Shown here: positions 12,300 to 22,779 of the stretch, one piece after another | Position numbering within the stretch: the first letter of the stretch is position 1 | Layout: every line of letters begins with the position of its first letter | NCBI RefSeq assembly: GCF_036324505.1 | Contig: NC_086366.1 | Span: 7,255,427 to 7,319,426, forward strand | DNA length: 64,000 nucleotides | Direction: 5' to 3' | Origin: Eleginops maclovinus | Lineage: Eukaryota; Chordata; Actinopteri; Perciformes; Eleginopidae | Notes under the pieces: model-generated | Seen by the model: the letters and a program-made list of their open reading frames with translations, nothing else | Told to the model about the DNA's origin: nothing | The model's database searches: none | Made by a program: the position numbers and the translations under genes

Positions 12300-12656
12300 A
12301 ATCTCTGTGTGGAAAATGAGAAGAGAGGAGCATTCAAGAGAGAGCACACACGCACATTTACATCCTTTTCCATTTCTTCTCTCACCCACTCTGCCCCTCT
12401 TTCTCCCTCTCTCCTCTCTCTCTCCCTTTCCCTCAGATGCACACACACGCATACACACATGCACAGGCAGACCCCCCTCTCACACAGTAGTAGATCGAGA
12501 GCAGTGAAGAGCAGAAGGAGCAGGGTGGCAGGAGTGAGGCAGGAGGGCTGTTGTTGATTGAACAAAGCCAGGAAAGGAGTGCGCAGTCCTGGAGAGAACA
12601 GCAGCTGTGAAATGCCTCGAAGGGAGCCTGCCAGCAACTCCTGCGGAGACCTGAAG
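12300..12656 (+). other. kcnj5: Candidate kcnj5 non-coding first exon (5' UTR), 5' end unknown
   Basis: The stretch from about 12490 is GA-rich, unlike the AT-rich surroundings, and ends at CTGAAG followed by GTAAGC, a near-consensus donor at 12657-12658. No coding frame extends through it. Mammalian KCNJ5 has a non-coding first exon far upstream, and the coding exon here has an acceptor before its ATG, so an upstream exon must exist. This is the best-looking donor I noticed. If spliced to 22101, an ATG at 12612 opens a 20-codon upstream ORF ending at a TGA at 22116-22118, two bases before the main ATG. Another exon elsewhere in the upstream 20 kb could serve instead. Confidence 0.4.
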
Positions 12657-15600
12657 GTAAGCATCGTGCACCGCTGATGGAGCAAAAGCAGAGGAAGAGA
12701 CAGAGAGAGGATGGCAAAAGAGGAAATGGGAGGTTTTTAAAGCTGCTGATGCATGGTACAACTGTGGCTCCACGTCCAAGCTCCTCTCAATTTGTCTGTG
12801 GATGGCATCGCATGCTGTGATTGCATTATGTGTTTCATTACACAGCCACAAATCCCATCTGGACTGGCAAATAAGTGTGCATTATACTTGAAGCAAAATC
12901 AAAAACTAGAGCCAGAGATAGAAACAGGGAGAAGATGTGATTCAACTTAAGACAATTCAGGAGAACGACAGCAGGGAAAGGACAGTGGTGATGGCTGGCT
13001 ACCCTCCTCCATCAGCTGCAACCTGTATCACCCCATCTCGCCTCCTTTTTGTCATTTGTCACTGCAGAGATCCATAGATCATCATCATGCATCTACTTGC
13101 CCTCATGGCAGAGGCAGGGTAATCAAATCAACAATGGGTTTCTCTGAGCCTGTCAACAGTGGGCATGTATACTCGTGCGACACGCTATAGTTCTCTCAGT
13201 GCAATGCAGGAGTTTTACAAGCGCAGTAGCAGCAGCAGGAGCAAACCCTGACTCTACATCTACAGTAGATGTGTGTTACTGTAAGTGTGTGGAGGAGGGG
13301 GTGCTTTACCACACAGCACAGCATGTTGCACCTCTTATATGTTTCTATACCGTCAATAAAAGCAGGAGATAAAGCCTGTACACAAAGTGGTGATGGCTGT
13401 TGGCAGTGTTTTCATCTATATTGTAGGATCAAAAGCAATGAGAGAAAATCATTTATATTGATTCCCTTGAAACATCTCTCTGCGCTGAGGATTAGTGCTG
13501 CTTGATTTAATGGCAGATGTACACTACAGTCTACTCCGCATGTTCAGGTGCACTCTGCAAGGCGCACAGAGTTGTTGTTGTAAAACTTTGATGACAATGC
13601 AGTGGCCTTAGCAGCCACATTAATCGAGTGCAGGTTCCCCAAAGCTGCTGTCCTTCAGAGTAATGTCTCATTAGGGAACGCGAGCGGCGTCATGGCAGTG
13701 AAAGGACTCAATCATTATTTTTTAATATCTGTTCTCTGGCACAACATGGAGGAATAACAAGCCATCTCGTCTCTCATCAATAACCACATATTTGCATACG
13801 GTACATTCTAGAAATCCCAGTCTGACAGGATGCTTTTTTTTTTTATTGCAGGCTGTGCAGCAAAACCTTCCGACACTTGTCCAGGCTACTTGTATAACTG
13901 TAAAAGACCCTGCTCACCGCTGGCTATCTAAGGAGTGTAGGGGGAAGTGCATACTGCTTAGATGTAATGGTTTTTGATGGATGGCCTTTTGGCCTTCATA
14001 ACAGCACTATCATTGTGGTTTCAACTCAGCAATGTGTACCTTGATGCCCTCCTGCTGTTATTATCCATGTCGTGATCTCACTGACAAGTGGACAAAAGAG
14101 GGCAAAGGGCACGTGTAAAGCTCCGCAGGATTTTAGGAGATTCTCAGAAGAGAAGAAGCTGTGAATAATTAATTGGATCTGTTTATTTAGTCAAGACTGA
14201 GTCCCTCTAGGGGATGTAGGCAAAGCTATGTTCTTCAAGCAGATCCACACTTTCTAATACCGCAGCGGCGCATTTATGTCAAGGGCTTAGCCAGGCGTGA
14301 AGTTGTTTTTTTGGTATTTGATACCATGGAAAATGCGTACGCATAACAGAGTGTTGCAATAAAATAGAGTATTTTTCATAAAGCTGCCGATAGACCTGCA
14401 TGAGGATGCCTAATTTATGCAGCTCTACATATATGTACATACTCTCCTTCAGTTCTAGTGCCACAGCTTTCTTCTTTGAAAAAACATTGTGTATAATTTA
14501 AAAGCCTTGCAGTTTGGGATATGTATATGAATACAATACATCTCTTGGTATTTGGATAAAGCAGAATAGCAGCATTCAATTTCCCACTTAATTTCATCAT
14601 CCCCCAAGGATTCCCTCAGTTTATGCCCTCATAAATCTGATGCATATTTAATTAGCCGTGTCTACTGTATTTTAAAGAGTCACCTGCATGCTTGTGTACC
14701 AGATGTACGGTATCTCCGAAACACGAATCAGGCAAAGATTTAAAAATGAATGCATTTCTCTGAGCAAGTATGTTTGATACAGTGTACATGGAGCTGCTCC
14801 ATTCTACATGCTGAACAAACACATCTTCACCTTCTGTTTGGCAAACACATGAGAGATTATCTCCTATTCAAACACAAATGGACAAATGCAACCACATTCA
14901 CAGACCTTAATAGTCCTACATTTTCATAAGAGATAACAGCAGAATAGAGCTTGCTGGCTCTGGGGGATTTTATGCAGCTGTCTTCTGTAAAAACATCAGA
15001 AAAAGTAAAAAAAAAAAAAAATGGCTGCTTGTTTTCAGGTCACCTTGCTGTTAGCGGCTGTCAGTGCGCTCATGTGCAACAATACCTTTCAGGGGAAGGA
15101 ATATCATTAAGGAAAACTATCAGGAAACCTGAAATACTTAAAAGATAAAACAAAAGATTACATTTTGACCCTTTGGGAAATGCCTTTCAGTCTACATCTC
15201 ATATCAACGCTCTCAAGAATCTTTAAACTGGTTCTTATCTGTAAGCAGCGAGTTAGTTGGGAGGAATTGGAAGTTTTATAGTGTCTCTTGCTGCAGGCTT
15301 AGCCAGTAGGGCTAAACCAGCCTGTATATTTTTTTAATAAAGGAGGATCCCTTCTACTATTTATGGGAACCCCTTTTGTTAAGCATGGCAGACGATGGAA
15401 GAGATGTCCTGTGTGCAACTGATAAACATTCAGGTCAGGCCAGTTTAAACAACATGAGTTTATTGTGGGACAGGATCCATGCATTCATACAGTGTATCAC
15501 ATATCATAAATGCTGATGTGGAAATTGTTTAATTTCTTAAATACTTCAAAGACAAAAATACTACATTCTCTTTAGTTGGCCAGTATAATAAATGCCAATG

Positions 15601-16972
15601 AATATGATTTATTAACATAATGGTACATAGCGCTGGCAGCTCAGCTTATACACAACCATGGTGCTAGGGCTTTTTAGCATCACATTCAATGCAAATAAAG
15701 TACATTCATTATGCATACAATTAATGTTGAGGATTTAAAAAACACTCACATTGCTTATGACTGGAGTATCATTAAGATGTAAGAAGCAAACTACATCTGG
15801 AGGGATTCTTCCTTTTAATTGTTTGCATGGTTTACATAAGCATCTATGAAGCGTAAGCATTCGTCACCCAGGGGAGGCACATCTCCATGAATTTGCAGCT
15901 CATTAACACGGGCAGAGGAGGGAAATACCATATGGTTAACAGGGTCTGTAAAGTGACAGCATGGATTTTTTTAATTTGACATGCTTTTTTTAAAGATTAA
16001 ATGCACAAACGTCCTTCCAATGTACATTAATTCTCACCATGATCCACTGCTTGCATGGGATGTTTAAGCTTTTGACTAAAACACACCTTGTAAAAAAGAC
16101 ACTTGGGGTGTGTTACTCAATGCCATCTAGGCTGGTGTAAGCATATTTTACATGCAGCTATAGGGTTGTGATCTAATTTCATTGTGACTTGGTTATGTGA
16201 TGACTATGGAGAAGGAGGCTCCTCAAAGGGACATGCAGGGGGACACAGGGAAACATGTCAGGAATAACAATTAAGACCATTTGACCTTTTGCTCCTCCAC
16301 CATTCACCATGTATTGTCTTGTTCTACAGCCACACCCCAACCTGCTCATTGCCTCCCACTCTTGTCATCCTCCCCTGCTCCCCTGTCCTCTGCAGTAATG
16401 TGAGGCATAGGATTAATGAACCATATGTAGCATAGTAGGATCATGTTCACTGCAGAAAGGTGGTTCAGATTTGAACACAACTAGCAGATTTTTTTTCGAT
16501 ATAAAAAGCTCATTCTAAATGTGTCTTTTGCTCAGTAATCATCCATTTCTAAGACCGAGCAGTGGCATAGGGTTTCTCGGATCAAACGCAATGAATCCCA
16601 TCAAGAGTCTCACAGAAACGCCTGATAAGAAGACGTAACAAGGTGTTAGGGAGCATGCCCAGGCACCCAACATCACACATCTCACGTCTCTCTCCCTCTG
16701 TCTCTTTCCATCGCATCTCCAGGCGTGCGTGGTTGAAGAGGGTGTCATTTGGCTCTGGTAGGTGTTGGGTTTTAATCCCATCCAAGTTCCAGTCGGCAGC
16801 CTTGTGAATTATTGGCCATCACTTGTTTTTTCTTTTTTATAAATACTCATCTTAGTGGTATCAGATCTGAAGCAACGGAAAAAGATATTCTTGTCTTCAA
16901 CAACTGTAATTTCTTTTTGAAGGGGGTTGAGCAAAATGAACTGTAAGACAGGAGAGTGAGGGACAGCAAGAG

Positions 16973-16976
<4 letters not shown>

Positions 16977-17022
<46 letters not shown>
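16977..17022. repeat. (TG)n microsatellite
   Basis: About 23 TG units in the putative kcnj5 5' intron; a second TG-rich stretch follows at about 17199-17252. Confidence 0.95.
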
Positions 17023-17024
<2 letters not shown>

Positions 17025-19336
17025 AAAGGAAGAGAGTTGGACATGTCATTAGGGAAATTGTTTCTCCAGTGTGAGTCGAACGTCTCGGTGCAGCAGTGTC
17101 ACTCCAGAGAAGGTCATCCATGAGAAGGACACAACTGGATACACTCAGCTCACTATCGGGCATAATGGGAAAAGGGGAGGGAGGGATGCTATGAAGTTTG
17201 TGTGTGTGTGTGTTTGTGTGTGTGTGGTTCTTTGCGTATGTGTGTGTGTGTCTTTGCAAGGCCTGGAGCCAAACTAGCCGGGGACGTTTTTAGTCATTTG
17301 ACCCGCCTGACCTCAAAGTGTCATAAGTGAGCACAGATAGGGATGAAGCCATGTTATTTTCTGGGCCAATCTTAGCCCGGGACATTACCATGACAGGACC
17401 TGCAACCATGACTCTTTGCTTTCACTCAAGGGGAGGAGTGAAGGAGGTTAGGAAATAAAGGAAATAGAAAGTTCCACCATGACCAAGGAACAGAGGCAGC
17501 AGATAAGCTTGGACGAGTGCACCGGTGTAGATCGGATCGGATGCAGTGATTCGGTAAATACTGTGCAGTTGCAGTTTCAATACTCCTAAAAGCGGAGCTC
17601 TGCTGCAACCCTTCCCCTCTTTTTCTCCCCCCTCATTTTCTTTCTGTGTTGCCTATTTTCCTGAGTATTTCTCATTTCAGTGCTGAATGTGATGAAGTGA
17701 CAGAAAACTGCAGACTCTGACCTCAACAATCTATGGATAAATGCTCACCAATAGTCACATTTGTATTGTAAAAGAGGGGGGGATACTGCTGAGGTTGCAA
17801 CACCCTACTGCCATTCGTAACCCTGTCATGCTCAGTGGCAGGTTTACATCCCATAAGAAGAACTGTAAAAAAACACAAGCAATATTTTCCCGTAAGAGCC
17901 TGGTAATAAAAAGATTTCTGAAACGTAGAAATATAAGATACATAAATAAAAAATGATTCTGACGACTTTTTTTTATTCCTGAAAAGTGAATAAAGATACG
18001 CAGCAGCATTCTCAGTTTGTGCAAAAGAAGCACGTCTGTGCAAATTTCAAACAGGAAACAGTGTTCCTCCGCAGATTCGAAAAGCAAATGGATTGCCTCC
18101 CTTATAATGGTAACAGAAAAGTCATTCAGAGAATTAAACTGTTTACAATTATGTTAATCAAGTGAGAAATATAATTCAGGTAGTTAATCTGTTGCAGGCG
18201 TTTCATTTGGGCACTGATTAACATTGATAAAAACCTTCCCTTCGCTCAGCTCCAAGCCAGTTGTTACTTCAGAGTACTGCACACACGGCTGACAACACAA
18301 GTTCTGAAAATGTTGGAAATTGAATAATGAAGCGAGTGCTATTCAGTACATAGTACAGGCCCTAGGGGGAAATCATAGAGCTAGCTACAGTTTAGATGGA
18401 AAAGAGCTACAATTCACTTTGCTCTGTGCAGATTATTGTTTACAGCTCACAGCGTCAGCACATGAGCAGAATATATGTCCTGTTGATATCCCTTAGGAAG
18501 CAAGTTCTTTGGTTTACTCGTACCCCTTTAGCTTCAAGCACAATAGATGAGTGCTCTTGTTATCAGGACACAAACACAATTCAGTCGAAGCATCCTGTCA
18601 CTCTCCCGGTAACAAGATAAATGCTTGTTACCCTCTTAAAGCGCTAAGATAAAACACCCCGGCTGGTATCCATGTTCGAACACCTCTCATTTGGGCTTGC
18701 TGAAAATGCTGCTGCGAACAGACACTGCAATCACAGCCTCGCTGAAAATACACGCAGGTCTGGAGTTCACAAATCTCCAGGGAGCCATGTTTAATTCATG
18801 AGTGAACCTAAAATGAGTCAGAAAGCGAGACCTCGCAAACCCTTTTAATGTATTCAGTGAGGTTTTTCAGAGGCTTTGTGTGCGTGTCCCGCGCCTCTGC
18901 TGTCCGTCTGTCCATCATTTCCCTGCTCAGATGCCTGTCACGTCACTCTGCCCTTTGCTTTGGACCATCAATGTCAACACTACATTCCTGTGTGGATCTG
19001 ATTTGTGACGTGATCCTCTCACTTCTTCATGCTCGCTTTTGCATTTCCCAGCTCGACTTTGTTCAAACAGAGTAACATCAAAGACAGATGACAAAGAAAT
19101 GTCAAATGTTGTTAAGGTCAGGAACAGGCAGACAAAGTGATTTACCTTTGTTCCTTTGCTTGGTACTTACAAGTCCCGTTGTATACCTTGTTCTTTTAGT
19201 AAATTGAAAGTTGTTGATTTTCAAACGACACCCAGGGGCTCTATAACTTAATTGCCTCTTGTGGAGCTCCAAAGGTGTTGTAAGATTGCTGCTAAAATTA
19301 GGGCTTTATCTGAGTTCCCCTTCCACACACTAACAC

Positions 19337-19371
19337 CCCCCCCCCCCCACCCCCCCACCCCACCCCCCCAA
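19337..19371. repeat. C-rich low-complexity tract
   Basis: Runs of C broken by single A residues (for example CCCCCCACCCCACCCCCC), complementary to a G-rich strand with quadruplex potential. Confidence 0.85.
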
Positions 19372-20039
19372 CCATAGCAGTGGCTGTTATTAAATCGCAC
19401 ATCATCCAGGAGACATTGACAGTGTTGCATTTTTACTTCTCCTCTCACGCTGGACCTGAAATAACAGATGTTTAAAAATACCTGTTATGGCATACAACTC
19501 AGAAGCAGAGAAATACTCTTTTAAATGATATCACAAAGCATAGACTGTCAGCACATCATCTAGTCGCTAAAAACAACCACAAAGGTAACATATACACTCA
19601 TTTTATATTAGACTACATGTAAAGTACAAGGAGCGGCTGGACTTTATGTCACAGTGTTTATTTCTCTGTCTACAAGTGATTAAATAAAGCATCATGGTCA
19701 CTGATCTGAAGAGTGGTGTGGCTATGGTGGAGCAGCATGTGAGCAGTGTGTTTGCATAAACAGTAGAGAGTTGTGTTTGTGTATGGATGTGCGTGTGCGT
19801 GTGGGCACCTCTTTTCATTCGTCATTTATGGCACAACTGGCGATGCTGGCAATGACGAGCCTGCTCTTTGTGCAAATGACTCTGTTAAAAACACTGCAGC
19901 TGAGCCTGCTTCATTGTACAGGCAAATTAGCCAACAGTGGACCATGGCTCATCTCCCAGTCCCATGAGGTGCAGCTAATCCTTCCCTTACATCTTCCACG
20001 GTGAAGTGCTGCACTAGTGACATGATAATAAACATAACG

Positions 20040-20110
20040 ATAAAGACTGTTTTGTTTATATAGCACCTTTCAAACCAGGGCTACAATGTTCTTCACAAAT
20101 ATATAATAGT
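20040..20110 (-). mobile_element. LINE 3' tail fragment, minus strand
   Basis: TTTATATAGCACCTTTCAAA is the reverse complement of the tail motif at about 21168-21187 with minor changes, so a short tail of a related LINE is present in opposite orientation about 1 kb away. Confidence 0.4.
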
Positions 20111-20567
20111 AATACTAAAACAACACATTTACCCTCCTCCCCCTACTCCCATCGGGACATACCCACCAAATGGATTTCTTCTGTTATGGTTAATCATTAC
20201 TGAAGTACACTTTCTGAACAGTTCAGTCAATTGGACCTAGCTTTACTGGCTTTTTATATGTGTTTTTATATATTTTTCATTTGATTAAATGCTGTCAAAT
20301 AAAGAATTAAATACTGAATTCAGTAGAATGGTGTATTTCTACTAGATCCATTCATTCAAGATTCGTCATAACCCTGTCCCTTTAAGAAACGATCCAAGCA
20401 ATACACACAAAGTGCACACATCTTGTCTCCCTTTGAATGTTTTAACATAAATAAAAATATATAAATCATTCTTTAGTTTTGACAAACCAATATATACTTT
20501 GTCAAATTAGTCTACAGAACTTATAGTTGTTCTGTGAGGCTATGCTAAAGAACAGCGGAGCTTTGAC

Positions 20568-20660
20568 TTAATCACTAGCATTAGCAAGCTAGCATGCTCA
20601 CAATGGCAAAACTAGCATGTTGATGTTTAGCATGTACATTGTTTACCATGTTCCCTGTTT
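20568..20660. repeat. GCTAGCATG-type degenerate repeat
   Basis: Repeated GCTAGCATGC-like and TAGCATG words (TAGCATTAGCAAGCTAGCATGC, interrupted, then TAGCATGTTGATGTTTAGCATG) resemble a widespread fish intergenic repeat. No coding. Confidence 0.45.
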
Positions 20661-20989
20661 TAGTTGGTAATGATTATTATTAATCATAACCTCATTAGCA
20701 CTAAACAGAAAGTACAGATGAGGCTGATGGTATTGTTTTTTAATGGTCCTTACACGGTTTGGACAAACAGAAATGTTGACCGGTTAATTCCACAAGATGA
20801 AATGTCAAGGGATCAAGGTACTTACAAATAATCATCTGGGGACCTTGGAGGTCTTTTGCTGTATATTTCAGTCCGGGCCACAAAGCTAGAGTAAAAGTCA
20901 GATGGATCACAGAAGTTAGAAGGGTTCATTCTCTTAAAACCATGAATGCCTGGCCAAAGGTTTATGACAGACCAGCCAACACCCTGCTA

Positions 20990-21212
20990 GATGTAATGTT
21001 CTATTATTAGCTTGAACCCCTCCGGTCCGCTCCCATTCTTACTACTTTTTAATCCAGGCTGAAAACATTTCTTTTTGCCGCTGCCTTTAACGAAACTGTT
21101 CTTATCTAACATTGCACTGTAACTTGTATATTACACCATTATAAAGCACTTTGAATTGCCTTGTGTTGAAAGGTGCTATAGAAATAAACTTGCCTTGCCT
21201 TGCCTTGCCTTG
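20990..21212 (+). mobile_element. LINE 3' end: ORF C-terminus remnant plus GCCTT tail
   Basis: One frame reads SAPILTTF, a stop, then SRLKTFLFAAAFN, matching the usual end of L2-type LINE ORFs (fSRLKTfLF). The 3' tail follows: TAAAGCACTTTGAATTGCC, AAAGGTGCTATAGAAATAAA and the GCCTT repeat at 21190-21212. It lies in kcnj5 intron 1, in the sense orientation. The in-frame stop shows decay. Confidence 0.65.
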
Positions 21213-22100
21213 ATAAGAATTTGAATTGTGTCAGGCTGATTTAGGATTTCTAGTCTTGACACAATAACTGTGGTGGGAGAATTGAACTAGCTTCACTGAA
21301 ATAAAAGTGTGAAGCTGGAATTAATGACATCTAGCATGGTGCCTTTCAATTGATGGAAATAGAACACACTATGAGAACATGGGTAATATGGATAGTATCC
21401 TGTAAGAACTTGTTAGAATTTTGGAGAAATAAAATTAGTTTTGAAGGAAATTGTGTTGATTTCCACATTATATAAAATATAGAAAATAAAGTGTGTATTT
21501 GAATCCCTAAAAAATTATAATTTTTCACTGAGCAGAGGCTTGGGAATTGTCCATTTCTTTTATTTCAAAAATATTATTAGTAGCTTTCAACTACTTCCCC
21601 TGTTGTAACTTTACATTACTTAAAATGACTATTAAAAATACAAAATGTAAAACCTTTCTTTGACTTGTTCAGTTCAAGATGCTCTTGTGTGGGTTCCTTT
21701 GCGTTCTAATTGCTCTGGCTTGCGATATTGACATATTGAAAAAGTCAATCGATTTAAATGGCAGGTAGAAAATAATATGTCTGTAGGGGTTACACTTCAT
21801 CAACACAACATTGTTAGTGAGACATATTGTATGTAATTTTCAAAGAGGATGTGTAATCCAATAGCTAAGTGTTGGAAGGCTTAAAGGTCAAATGGATAGA
21901 GCTTTTCTAAATGCTCTGAGGGCAGGCTTTGACCTTTTTTATATATCGTATTGATTTATTTTAATGTTGTTGATGAAAGAATTTAGTCCTATCGTGCTGC
22001 TGCAAATATAAAAATAATGTCTTTGGTGGAAGTAATAATAATAATCATTTGTTTTACAGCCTGAAGTAATTTCTCTATTGTACATTCTCATGTCTTACAG

Positions 22101-22183
22101 GTGTTGAGCTTCAGCTGAGGATGGCAGGAGATTCACGAGTCCTCATGGACCACAACATGGAGATAGGAGTAACACCTGCGCAG
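22101..22183 (+). CDS. kcnj5: kcnj5 first coding exon (start codon at 22121)
   Basis: The exon begins after an acceptor ending ttacag at 22095-22100 and stops before a GT donor at 22184. The first 20 bases (22101-22120) are 5' UTR. The ATG at 22121 has a strong context (A at -3, G at +4) and opens 21 codons matching the Kir3.4 N-terminus (MAGDSR, then MEIGVTP). In human Kir3.4 the tripeptide at residues 10-12 is NQD, reported as an ER-export signal; here it is DHN. The exon ends in phase 0 exactly where exon 2 (VKKLPK...) resumes the alignment, so the join needs no adjustment. It is too short to stand out as an open frame and was found by matching the protein start. Confidence 0.9.
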
Positions 22184-22729
22184 GTATAATGCACAGTCAC
22201 TACAGGGTTAAACACTGTAATGAACCCTACGGTCTCACCACAGCGGGGAGAGAGAGTGTGAGAGATGTAGTGAGAAAGAGGGGTCATGGGGATGGGAACA
22301 CATCGGGGATAGAAAGGAATGGAGAAGATAAAGCGGGATGGGAATTATTAGGGATGATGTCTAAGTAAGGGAAACAGCCTGGTTTTCATAAATACAAGAA
22401 GGATAAAAAGGTGTTTAACAGTAGATATCCAGCATGCTTACTTTATGGATTAAATAAGCAAACAGATAAAAGATCAACCCTCTTACTGTATAACCAAACC
22501 AGTCACCTAAATATAGAGCACAGTATACTTGTCGGATAGGAGGAAAAGAAACCCCATTCACTCCCAATAACAGATGGTGGAGTCGAACTGGTTATCTGTC
22601 CTGATTCCCCAGCTGATGCAATTTACGCTGTCTACCCAAGTGCAGCTAGCAAGACTCAATGGTAGAAAACACCCACCACTTACTTCTGCCATGCAGGGAG
22701 AACTAATGATTTGTTTATTGACCCCCCCC

Positions 22730-22779
<50 letters not shown>

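Larger units (their letters stand above)
12657..22100 (+). other. kcnj5: Putative kcnj5 5' intron
   Basis: Runs from the candidate donor GTAAGC at 12657 to the acceptor TTACAG at 22100, if the first-exon call is right. It contains TG/C-rich microsatellites and, near its end, LINE tails and the GCTAGCATG repeat. No other exon is convincing, though alternative first exons cannot be excluded. Confidence 0.4.
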
